A stretch of DNA of 50,378 nt from Klebsiella pneumoniae (GTDB lineage Bacteria > Myxococcota_A > UBA796 > GCA-2862545). Made by a program: the position numbers and the translations under genes. Positions 8,697 through 16,394 of the stretch are shown here, one piece after another. How positions within the stretch are numbered: position 1 is the stretch's first letter; the number at the start of each line of letters is the position of its first letter. Under the pieces are notes generated by a model. That model did no database searches and was not told the origin of the DNA. It saw only the letters and a list, made by a program, of their open reading frames with translations. The stretch covers positions 1-50,378 of the forward strand of contig CAMCWU010000003.1 of NCBI GenBank assembly GCA_945882675.1, in the 5' to 3' direction.

Positions 8697-8951
8697 CGAT
8701 CCCCGTGATCTTCGTGCCACCCCGTGTGAACTGCATGCTGGCGTGTGTCTCCCGGCGGCCCGCGCGCCCTGCTGCACCGGGAGTCGCGGCGAGGGCACTT
8801 ACAAGCTCCAGTATCAAGCTACGAACCGGATGAGTGCCGCCGCCGTAGGGCGCCAGGGTTTCATGGGTACCCTGGATCTCCGGGTAGAGCTTCCGCGGGA
8901 CGAGCGCCGCCCTGCAGGTTCACACGGAGAACACCAGGATCACGGGGATCG
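8697..8951 (+). mobile_element. MITE-like palindromic element, copy A
   Basis: The ends are inverted repeats. CGATCCCCGTGATC (8697-8710) is mirrored by GATCACGGGGATCG (8938-8951), and similarity continues inward through CCGTGTGAAC/GTTCACACGG. The interior has no gene. A second copy lies inverted at 17507-17664, with near-identical interior apart from about 97 bp present only here. The TIRs without a transposase suggest a non-autonomous element, though no target duplication was identified. The 8562-8696 sequence to its left has no recognisable gene. Confidence 0.7.
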
Positions 8952-9024
8952 GGCAGCACGACGAGCCAGGTCGTGCGGTGCCGACTCCTGGGTGGTCACG
9001 CCCTCCTGAAATGCAGGGCGTCCC

Positions 9025-9274
9025 GGGACCGTCGTTTCCCGGGGCATGGTCAACCATCCCCGCACTTTCGGCAGCCGGCAGCTCCCCGCGGCCGGCCGCG
9101 GCGGCGCCCCCGGCGGCCGCGACCGTCGTTTCCCGGGGCATGGTCAACCATCCTGGCACTTTCGGCAGCCGAAACCGTCGTTTCCCGGAGGATGGTCAAC
9201 CATCCCGGCACTTTCGGCAGCCGGGACCGTCGTTTCCCGGGGCATGGTCAACCATCCCGGCACTTTCAGCGGCC
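9025..9274 (+). repeat. 52-bp hairpin repeat array, middle part (one plus three units)
   Basis: One unit at 9025-9076, then three tandem units at 9119-9274. Hairpin cores begin at 9046, 9140, 9192 and 9244, and the last three are exactly 52 bp apart. The 42 bases between the first unit and the rest are GC-rich filler (CCGCGGCCGGCCGCGG). A decayed partial copy, GGCACCTTCGGCGGCCGGGA, follows at about 9359. All units have the same orientation as the left and right arrays. Confidence 0.9.
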
Positions 9275-9480
9275 GGCCCCGTCGTCGCCGCCGGCGGGCC
9301 GTCGACCGGCACGGCGAGCTGGGCCCCCGGGAGGGCCGGCCCCCCGTGGCCGACAGGGCCGGCACCTTCGGCGGCCGGGACCGTCGCGGTCGGGCGGGTT
9401 GACAGGTCGAGAGATGCGAAAGGTACTGCGAACGCCCGTTCGAGCGCGCGGACCGGCGCCTCGGATCGCGGACCGGATCG

Positions 9481-9510
9481 CGCCCCCCACAAAAAACACC
9501 ACGGGGGGCG
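9481..9510. repeat. Strong hairpin with A-rich loop upstream of the RAYT gene
   Basis: CGCCCCCC and GGGGGGCG form a perfect 8-bp GC stem around the 14-base loop ACAAAAAACACCAC. It ends 55 bases before the transposase ATG. It may act as an attenuator, a binding site for the transposase, or the end of the island. The run of A in the loop is striking in this GC-rich window. Confidence 0.6.
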
Positions 9511-9565
9511 GAAATCTGGAGGCCGACCTCGGTCGCGCCGCGGGCCGGTGCGGTAACGGGCCTGC

Positions 9566-10390
9566 ATGATTTACCACATCGTGTTCGAGATCCGCGGCCG
9601 CCTCGCCTGGTTCACCACGCCCGAGCGCCTGCGCGCCGCCCTGCGCGTGCTCGCCGATGGGCTCGGCGAGGACCTCCTGCTGTTCGGCGTCGTGGACGAG
9701 CACGCCCATGCCGTGATCCAGGCGAGAGACCGTGCTGAAGCCGGCTATGTCGGCAGCGGTCTGAACCGTGCGCTGCGGCATCTCGGGGCGGACGTCGGCC
9801 CCACGCACGTGACGGAGGTGGAGGACGCGCGGCACCTCGCCAACCTGATCCCGTACATGATGCGCCAGCCGTGGAAGCACCCGATCGCGCCGGACCCGGC
9901 GGACTTCGAGGGCACGTGCTTCCCGGATCTGGTAGGTGCCAGGCGCGGGATCCTGGATCCGACCCGGATCGCCGACGCGCTGCCTCGGGTGGACGTGCCA
10001 GCCACGGCACTGGCTGCGCTGGGCCTCAAAGGTCCCGTGTGTGCGGCGTCGGACGCCGAGATCCTGGCACTCGGAGCGCGTGCGCTGTGGTCGGCGGCAC
10101 ATGCGGCGTTGGCCGCGCCGTCCAGCGGGAGGGTGCCGATCGCCGTCGCGGCCCGACGGGCGTACGCCACGATCGGGCGCGCCGTGGGGCTCCCGGTCGC
10201 GGAGCTCCGCCTCGCGGCGGGGGCTTCCGAGTCGGCCTGGCGGCACATGAGCAGCATCCCGGGCGCGCTGGAGGACCAGCTCGCGGTGCGGACGCTCCTC
10301 GGCTTGCGGGCGTTGATCGCCGCGAACCCGATCGCGACGCGGTATATCCCGCCGGGTTCCCCGCCACCCGTCATGCGCTGGGAGCGGTGA
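9566..10390 (+). CDS. REP-associated tyrosine transposase-like protein (Y1/HUH)
   Basis: A divergent member of the IS200-like Y1 transposase family, of the RAYT kind. It starts MIYHIVFEIRGRLAW, equivalent to the YHV/F strand that opens these proteins. The HUH metal-binding motif is read as HAH at residues 46-48 (VVDEHAHAVIQ). The candidate catalytic tyrosine is Y97 in LIPYMMRQPWKH, which corresponds to the YI-xx-NP helix. After about residue 150 an unusual C-terminal region has a helix-turn-helix-like stretch (RRAYATIGRAVGLPVAELRLAAG). Its 274 residues fit RAYTs. The flanking arrays of 52-bp hairpin units support the call, because RAYTs typically sit among the REP hairpins they process. The usual NHVH sequence is altered, so activity is uncertain. 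Confidence 0.7.
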   Translation: MIYHIVFEIRGRLAWFTTPERLRAALRVLADGLGEDLLLFGVVDEHAHAVIQARDRAEAGYVGSGLNRALRHLGADVGPTHVTEVEDARHLANLIPYMMRQPWKHPIAPDPADFEGTCFPDLVGARRGILDPTRIADALPRVDVPATALAALGLKGPVCAASDAEILALGARALWSAAHAALAAPSSGRVPIAVAARRAYATIGRAVGLPVAELRLAAGASESAWRHMSSIPGALEDQLAVRTLLGLRALIAANPIATRYIPPGSPPPVMRWER

Positions 10391-10423
10391 CGGCGAGCCA
10401 GGGCCGTTCGCAGGTCTGTTTGG

Positions 10424-10620
10424 GGGGTTCCAGCCCGGGCCCGGGCTCTGGGCCTCCGACGAGGGCCGGGCTCCGAGCCACAAGGAGCGAGAGCCCGGAG
10501 GGGTCGACGAGCGACGACTGAGCAAGGACGCTCGTGCGGAGCGCGAAGGCCCGGCAACGTGAGCCGTGCGGTCGGGACGGCCACCCGGGGCGTCGTGGAC
10601 CACCGAGAGGCCTGCGACGG
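10424..10620 (+). repeat. Right flanking direct repeat of the RAYT island
   Basis: The right-hand copy of the left flank block. GGGGTTCCAGCCCGGGCCCG starts at 10424, and the GTCGGGACGGCCACCCGGGG segment sits near 10571. Between the two shared parts lies a segment of about 105 bases (10458-10563) absent from the left copy. The block leads straight into the right 52-bp array, as on the left. No gene is seen in 10391-10829. Confidence 0.75.
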
Positions 10621-10622
10621 CC

Positions 10623-10778
10623 CGCACCGTCGTTTCCCGGTGGATGGTCAACCATCCCGGCAGTTTCAGCGGCCGGGACCGTCGTTTCCCGGTGGATAGT
10701 CAACCATCCCGGCAGTTTCAGCCGCCGGGACCGTCGTTTCCTGGTGGATGGTAGACCATCCCGCTACTTTCGGCGGCC
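10623..10778 (+). repeat. 52-bp hairpin repeat array, right part (three units)
   Basis: Three tandem units with cores at 10644, 10696 and 10748, exactly 52 bp apart, in the same orientation as the left arrays. The last unit reads ATGGTAGACCAT, so the loop changed from CA to AG while the stem stayed perfect. The middle unit, ATAGTCAACCAT, carries one stem mismatch. The array ends just before the lipoprotein gene on the minus strand. Confidence 0.9.
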
Positions 10779-10829
10779 GGGGGCGCTGACCGGGCGCGTG
10801 TCGATCGTGGGGGCGCCGTCGTCGTCCGA

Positions 10830-11462
10830 TCACGGAGAGCCGGTGTCCTCCCCGGACGGCGGGCACTCCGAGTACTCGAACGGGTCGGGCGCGATCACGA
10901 CCTCTACCGAGGTCTCGGCGACCCGGCCGTCGATCAGGTCCGTGACCGTCCAGGCGATGCGCGCAGACTGCCCGTAGATCGCGCAGATGTCGTCGATGGT
11001 CGCACGGCCCGAGTCGTACTGCTCGGTCGGCGCGAAGTCGTTCAGCTCGGCGCGCGCCCCCCACATCTCCCCGCGACACTCCCCGGTCGACACGAGTTGC
11101 ACGATCATGTTGTTGGCGTCCAAATCACCTTGCAAGCCGGAGATCACCTGGCCGGTCGCGAGCAGCGTCACCGTCGTGAGGATCCAGACCGTGCCCGAGC
11201 TGTTCGCCACGTCGAGCGCCGTGTGGATGCGCCAGCCGCCTGTGGGCCCGTGTTGGAGGGCGACGATGTCGCCCTCCGCGACCGGCGCGAACGCGTCTTC
11301 GCCCATGCCCCCGCGCACGAACATCAGCCCCACCCCGCACTCGGTCGGCGGCGTGACGTACGGCGTGTCCTCAGTCGGATCGTCAGGGACGACCTCTGCA
11401 TCCCCCGGGACGAGCGCCGGCGGCGAGCAGCCCGCCACCGCGAGCAGGAGCAGCACCCTCAC
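10830..11462 (-). CDS. Hypothetical lipoprotein coupled to the MopE-like gene
   Basis: A 210-residue exported protein. It starts at a GTG (MRVLLLLAVAGC) with a lipobox AGC. This start overlaps the stop of the upstream MopE-like gene by four bases (GTGA), so the two are very likely translated together. The ORF track extends it to 11831, but that part is the shadow of the neighbour. The mature part begins with an Asp/Pro/Glu-rich linker, then about 170 residues of alternating beta-strand-like sequence (WRIHTALDVANSSGTVWILTTVTLL) with four cysteines. No known domain is recognised. The tail ends in ECPPSGEDTGSP. Confidence 0.75.
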   Translation of the reverse strand: MRVLLLLAVAGCSPPALVPGDAEVVPDDPTEDTPYVTPPTECGVGLMFVRGGMGEDAFAPVAEGDIVALQHGPTGGWRIHTALDVANSSGTVWILTTVTLLATGQVISGLQGDLDANNMIVQLVSTGECRGEMWGARAELNDFAPTEQYDSGRATIDDICAIYGQSARIAWTVTDLIDGRVAETSVEVVIAPDPFEYSECPPSGEDTGSP

Positions 11463-12514
11463 GGCGTCCAGCAGTAGTTGACCGACCCCACGCACTGATC
11501 GAGGGTCCACGCCGAGTACGAGCACTTCGGCGTCCCGCAGTCGTACCCCGGCATGGCCGGATCCTCCTTCGTGAAGTCCTCCGGCTTGCCGACGCTGCAG
11601 AACTTGATGTCTCCCCAGCCCGTCACGAAGCCGAGGTTGTCGATGGCGACGTTCGACGTGCTGCACTGGTAGTCCGCCGCCGTGCCGCCGAGGAGCAGGG
11701 CGCACGTGTCGAGGCACGACAGGACGGGCGGGTTGGTCATCCAGTCCGGGCCGTCGCCGACGTCGAAAAAGCCGAGGACCTTGCACTTCTTGTCGCCCGC
11801 CGCGCAGTCCTGGTCGACGCCGTCCGCGCACTTGTCGATGGCGCCCGGGTAGATGTCCGCCGCGCCGTCGTCGCAGTCGACGTCTCCGCCCGCTGCGACC
11901 TGGCCGACGCCCGGGCAGCCCACGCCGAGCGACACGCCATTGCCGACGCCATCCCCGTCCGCGTCCCGCCAGCGATCGGCGGCCACGCCGATGTCGGGGT
12001 TCGAATCGTCACAGTCGTCGCCGTTCCGGATCAGGCCGGCGGGCGCGCAGGTCAGCGTCTCCGTCGCCGCGTCGCCGAACCCGTCGCCGTCGGCGTCCGT
12101 GTAGACGGGCTTCTGGCCGCTGACGTCCACGTCGGCGTCCGCGTCGTCGATCTTGTCGTCGCAGTCCTCGTCGCCGCCGCCGCACACCTCCGCCGCGTCC
12201 GGGTTCACGGCGTCGTCTGTGTCGTCGCAGTCCCCGCCGTTCGCGACGCGGCCGGCCGGGATGCCGCAGGTCTCCTTGGCCTTCGCTTCGTCGCCGAAGC
12301 TGTCGGCGTCGGCGTCGGCGTCGGTGGTCCGGATGCCCTCGGGGCAGTCCTCCGTCGGGACGACGTCCGTGTCGGCGGTGACGTCGGTGTCGTCCGGGTC
12401 GACGGTGTCGTCGGGGACCTCCGTGTCGTCCGCGAACGGCACGTGCGGGTCGGGGAGGAGGGGCCAGCAGCCCCCGAGGAGGGCGAGCAGCGGGACGAGG
12501 AGGAGGTGGCGCAC
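11459..12514 (-). CDS. MopE-like putative metal-binding repeat lipoprotein
   Basis: A secreted protein of 351 residues starting at GTG (MRHLLLVPLLALLGGC, lipobox GGC), with AGGAG seven bases upstream. After an Asp/Thr/Val linker it has repeats typical of the MopE-type 'putative metal-binding motif' family: GGDCDDTDDAVNPDAAEVC, GGDEDCDD, TDADGDGFGD, NGDDCDDSNPDI and DCDDGAADIYPGAIDKCADG. Related proteins are common in Myxococcota and other deltaproteobacteria. The C-terminal 110 residues (VLGFFDVGDGPDWMTNPPVLSC onward) are a Cys-rich domain I do not recognise. The ORF track joins this to frame-shadow sequence of the helicase; only the part after the GTG is real. Confidence 0.85.
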   Translation of the reverse strand: MRHLLLVPLLALLGGCWPLLPDPHVPFADDTEVPDDTVDPDDTDVTADTDVVPTEDCPEGIRTTDADADADSFGDEAKAKETCGIPAGRVANGGDCDDTDDAVNPDAAEVCGGGDEDCDDKIDDADADVDVSGQKPVYTDADGDGFGDAATETLTCAPAGLIRNGDDCDDSNPDIGVAADRWRDADGDGVGNGVSLGVGCPGVGQVAAGGDVDCDDGAADIYPGAIDKCADGVDQDCAAGDKKCKVLGFFDVGDGPDWMTNPPVLSCLDTCALLLGGTAADYQCSTSNVAIDNLGFVTGWGDIKFCSVGKPEDFTKEDPAMPGYDCGTPKCSYSAWTLDQCVGSVNYCWTP

Positions 12515-12600
12515 GGTCGCTCCTGCCGGGCCGCACGAGGAGGAGCACCGATATCGCGCGGGATATCTGACGATTCGGCGACCCGCCACACCGATCGCGG

Positions 12601-15600
12601 TCAGCGCGCCCGGATCAGCCCCGCCAGCTCCTCCGCCGACAGGCCGGCCGCCATGTCCGCGCCTTCGAGCACCTTGTCCGCGAGGTCGCGCTTGGTGCGG
12701 TGCAGCGCCACGATGCGCTCCTCGATCGTCCCTTTCGCGACGAGGCGGTAGACCGTGACCGGGCGCGTCTGGCCGATCCGGTGGGCGCGATCGGAGGCTT
12801 GATCCTCGACCGCCGGGTTCCACCACGGGTCGAGGTGCACCACGTAGTCCGCCGCCGTCAGGTTCAGCCCGAAGCCGCCCGCGCGCAGGCTGATCAGGAA
12901 CAGCTCGCCCTGCCCCGCCTGGAACGCCGCGACGCGCTTGTCGCGCTCCGCCGCGGGCGTCTCCCCGTCGAGGTACTGGTAGGAGATCCCGCGCGCGTCG
13001 AGCCACTCCCGGATCAGCGTGAGGTGGCGTACGAACTGGCTGAACACGAGCGCGCGGTGATGGTTCTCGGCGAGCGCTTCGACGATGTGGGCGAACGCGT
13101 CGCGCTTGGCGCTCACGTCCGGGCCGTCCGGCAGGATCAGGCGCGCGTGGCACGCCGCGAGGCGCAGACGCGTGATCTCGGCCAGGAGCTCGATGTGCCC
13201 GGCCTTCCCGAGCGTCAGCGCGTCGAGGGCCCGCTGGCGCGTGGCGTCGTAGATCGCGGCCTGCTCGGGGCCGAGCTCGACGTCGAGCTGGATCTCGGTC
13301 CGCGGCGGCAGATCCTGCAGGACCTGGGCCTTGGTGCGCCGGAGGACGAACGGCGTGGCGACCCGACGCAGATGCTGCTGGACGTCGCGATTGCCGGCCT
13401 CGATCGGGCGCACGAAGCGGTCGCCGAACTGCCGCACGGTCCCGAGCATCCCGGGGTTCAGGAACGACGAGAGCGCCCAGAGCTCCTGCAGGCGGTTCTC
13501 GACGGGCGTACCGGTCAGGGCGACGCGGAACCTCGCGTTCAGCTGGAGCGCGGCCTTGTGCCGCTGGGTCTCGGGGTTCTTGATGGCGTGGGCCTCGTCG
13601 AGGACGACGGTCGCCCACTGGATCGCCGCGTACTTCGCCGGGTCCCGCGCGAGCATCCCGTAGGAGGTCACCACGACCGTCCCGGGCGCCGCGGCGTCGA
13701 GGTCCACGAACCGCAGCGACGGCGCGAACCGCCACGCCTCCGCTCGCCATACGCCGACGACCGAGGTCGGAGCGACCACGAGGGCCGGCCCCTCGTCCGC
13801 GCGCGCGAGGAGCGCCGCCAGCGTCGTCACGGTCTTGCCGAGCCCCATGTCGTCGGCGAGGCAGGCGCCTGCGCCGAGGGCCGCCATCCGCATGAGCCAG
13901 CGGTAGCCGTCCGCCTGGTAGGGGCGGAGCTCGGCCTGCAGCGAGGTGGGAATATCGGTCCGCGGCTCGATCTCGGGGATCGGGACGTCGGCGAGCGGGG
14001 CGAGCGCGCCCGCGACGAGGGGGTGGACCTCCACGCGCCCCTGGCGGACGCGGCCCACCCGCGCCAGGCCCGCGAGCTGCCGCGCGAGCTCGGCCGTCAA
14101 CGCCACGAACGAGCCGTCGTCGAGGCGCACGAACCGTCCCGTCGCCGTGCCCATCCGCTCGACCAGCTCGCCGAGCGACAGCGCCAGGTCCGCGTCGACC
14201 TGGAGCGAGCCCGATGCGGCCAGCCACTCGTCGGCGGTGCCCCGCACGGAGACCTGGATCTTCCCGCGCTTCGACGTGTTGCGCAGGCGGAGGGCCTGGC
14301 CCTCGGGCCACTCGAGGACCACGTCGTCGCCGAGCGCGCGCACGCCGTCGAGCAGCTCGAGGACCGCGACGGCGTCCGGGAGCGTCGTGTCCGTGCCATC
14401 CCAGCCCTCGAACCCGGGGATCTCGCCGATCCGCAGGAGGGCGGTGCGCTCGGCGTCCAGGTCCCGCTCGGCGCGCTGCGCCTGCTCGCCGACGCGCGAC
14501 AGCACGGACGCGGCGCCCAGGCCGGGAACCAGCGTCGGCCCCGCCGGCCCGAGCGGCCGCACGACCACCCGGACCCGCGCGCCCGATCCGGCAGGGCGGA
14601 GCTGCACGACCGCCCGGGGGTCGCCCACCGTGCGCTGCGCCTCGCCGGCCGTCACGTCGAACCGGGCCGCGAGGCCGTCGGCCAGCCGCGTGGCCCGGGA
14701 GGCGGGCGCGGCCAGCCCGTCCCCCAGCAGCCGCGCGATGCGGAGCTGCGCCTCGTCGAATACGCACACCTCGAACCCGCGGTCGCCGACGGCCTCGACG
14801 TGCACGCCGTTCGCGTCCGGCACGGGCACGCTGCGCAGCACGCGCCCGGCGCCCTCCACGTGGACCTCTACGCGAGGTCGTACGCCCACGATCGTGAGGT
14901 GGTTCCCCGCCGCGTCGTAGACCCGCGGGTGCCCGACGAGCGCCGGCCACGCGAGGTGCGGCGCCCACTCGAAGTCCGACTCCAGCGCGAAGTGGTGGCG
15001 CGCGCGCACCGCCGTCAGCAGCTTGCGGTCGTCCGCGTCGAGGGACTCCACCGGGCTCCCCGCCCCGCGCAGGCGCGAGAAGGGCACGCGCTTCCCGGCG
15101 GACCACCCCGTCTTCGTGCGGACCTGCTCGAGCGCTTCGAGCCGGAGCGGCGCCGTGCGGAGCACCCACGCGATCCGGGCCCGGGCCTGGGTCACGAGCG
15201 GCCCGAGGTCGAGGAGCGCCTCGATCGCGTCCAGCCGGCTCTCGCCGTCCGACGTCATCTTCCGGAGCTTAAGCAGGCTGCCGGCCCCGAGCTCGTGCTC
15301 GACCCACGCCCAGCCCGCCGCGCGCGCCAGCGCCTTCGCGTCGGCGAGCCGGTGCGCGGCGATCGGCTTCCCGAGCCAGCTCCCGACCAGGTGCTCCAGC
15401 AGCACGCCGAGCGGGTGCGTCGCGGCCGGCGGCACGTCCAGGTCGGGCTGGCGGAGCCGCGCGAGGTGCGCCCACGGCCGGAGCGCCACCGCCGCGATCA
15501 GGTCGTCCGCGGCCTTCGACATCTTGTCGGAGCCTTCGAGCACGTACGCGAGCGGCTGGAGCATCCCCTCCGGCATGGGCAGGCCCGACTTCCGCGACTT

Positions 15601-16365
15601 CGTGCGCTTCCGCTCGCCGGCCAGGGCCTTGTGGTAGGCGGCCGCCGCTTCTTTCGGCCGGCCGTCGATCAAGTGGAGGAGCCCCGTGAGCCCGCGGTCC
15701 GTCGCCGGGTCGAGGCCCTTCGCGAGCGATCGCGCGTCTTCGAGGTCGCCGGCCAGCAGGGCCTCCCGGGCCGCCACGCGCCGGAGCTCGGGCGTGGGGC
15801 CCGCCTTCACGAGCCGCGCGCTCAGCGCCCGCAGCCCGCCGCCCGGGGCCGCGTCCATCGCCACCGCGTCCGACGCCGCTGCCAGCGCGACCTCGGCCAG
15901 CTCCGGCGGCAGGCTGCGCCACAGGCCGTCGTCCGGCGGGCCGAGCGCGACGTCGGCGACCGCCCGCGCGACCAGATCGGCGTCGGCCGGGGGCATCCGC
16001 GTGAGGGTGAGCGTGTACAGCGCGCGCCGGACCTCGCGCCGGACGGTGCTGGACCGCGGCCCCTGGAGGCTCCAGGACCGCTCGAACAGGGGGATCTGCG
16101 CGGCGATCCGCGGGTAGAGCTCGGCGTAGCGGTCGGTCCCGCGCAGGGCGCGCAGGCGCGGCTCGCGCACGTCCCGCGGCAGGTCGGCGCGGTCCGCGCT
16201 CCAGGTGAGGCCGTGCTGCCGCAGGCCGTCCACCACCATCAGCATCGTCCCCCGCATGCGCCCGTCCACGGGCGACATCCCCGCGAGGGACAGGAGCTGG
16301 TACGTGGTGAGCGGCTCGTCCGCGATGGTGACGAGATCGAGGACGAGGGCTTCGAGGGGATTCAT
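12601..16365 (-). CDS. SNF2-family helicase/ATPase with very long N-terminal region
   Basis: An ATP-dependent DNA translocase of the Swi2/Snf2 superfamily. The ATPase starts near residue 815 (LQAELRPYQADGYRWL), with Walker A DMGLGKT near 840, the DEAH box in VVLDEAHAIKN near 925 and motif III LTGTP shortly after. The second RecA lobe has LVFSQF, SLRAGGFGLNLTAADYVVHLDPWWNPAVE and HRIGQT near 1194. The first 800 residues have no motif I can name. They include an alpha-helical Ala/Leu-rich stretch (200-450) suggestive of TPR-like repeats and later beta-rich sequence. Bacterial relatives (HepA/RapA-like) act on transcription complexes or DNA repair; the exact role is unknown. It is 1254 residues and single in its direction. 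Confidence 0.93.
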   Translation of the reverse strand: MNPLEALVLDLVTIADEPLTTYQLLSLAGMSPVDGRMRGTMLMVVDGLRQHGLTWSADRADLPRDVREPRLRALRGTDRYAELYPRIAAQIPLFERSWSLQGPRSSTVRREVRRALYTLTLTRMPPADADLVARAVADVALGPPDDGLWRSLPPELAEVALAAASDAVAMDAAPGGGLRALSARLVKAGPTPELRRVAAREALLAGDLEDARSLAKGLDPATDRGLTGLLHLIDGRPKEAAAAYHKALAGERKRTKSRKSGLPMPEGMLQPLAYVLEGSDKMSKAADDLIAAVALRPWAHLARLRQPDLDVPPAATHPLGVLLEHLVGSWLGKPIAAHRLADAKALARAAGWAWVEHELGAGSLLKLRKMTSDGESRLDAIEALLDLGPLVTQARARIAWVLRTAPLRLEALEQVRTKTGWSAGKRVPFSRLRGAGSPVESLDADDRKLLTAVRARHHFALESDFEWAPHLAWPALVGHPRVYDAAGNHLTIVGVRPRVEVHVEGAGRVLRSVPVPDANGVHVEAVGDRGFEVCVFDEAQLRIARLLGDGLAAPASRATRLADGLAARFDVTAGEAQRTVGDPRAVVQLRPAGSGARVRVVVRPLGPAGPTLVPGLGAASVLSRVGEQAQRAERDLDAERTALLRIGEIPGFEGWDGTDTTLPDAVAVLELLDGVRALGDDVVLEWPEGQALRLRNTSKRGKIQVSVRGTADEWLAASGSLQVDADLALSLGELVERMGTATGRFVRLDDGSFVALTAELARQLAGLARVGRVRQGRVEVHPLVAGALAPLADVPIPEIEPRTDIPTSLQAELRPYQADGYRWLMRMAALGAGACLADDMGLGKTVTTLAALLARADEGPALVVAPTSVVGVWRAEAWRFAPSLRFVDLDAAAPGTVVVTSYGMLARDPAKYAAIQWATVVLDEAHAIKNPETQRHKAALQLNARFRVALTGTPVENRLQELWALSSFLNPGMLGTVRQFGDRFVRPIEAGNRDVQQHLRRVATPFVLRRTKAQVLQDLPPRTEIQLDVELGPEQAAIYDATRQRALDALTLGKAGHIELLAEITRLRLAACHARLILPDGPDVSAKRDAFAHIVEALAENHHRALVFSQFVRHLTLIREWLDARGISYQYLDGETPAAERDKRVAAFQAGQGELFLISLRAGGFGLNLTAADYVVHLDPWWNPAVEDQASDRAHRIGQTRPVTVYRLVAKGTIEERIVALHRTKRDLADKVLEGADMAAGLSAEELAGLIRAR

Positions 16366-16394
16366 GGCCCGACCCGCCTAACCCGACGGCCGGG

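Noticed and set aside
8442-10778. CRISPR array reading of the 52-bp repeats
   Set aside because: The supposed spacers are repeated along with the hairpins, there is no leader or cas gene, and units are tandem copies of the whole sequence.
12515-15169. Upstream part of the long ORF ending in the MopE-like protein
   Set aside because: It is a frame shadow of the helicase gene; the lipoprotein signal and Shine-Dalgarno place the start at 12514.
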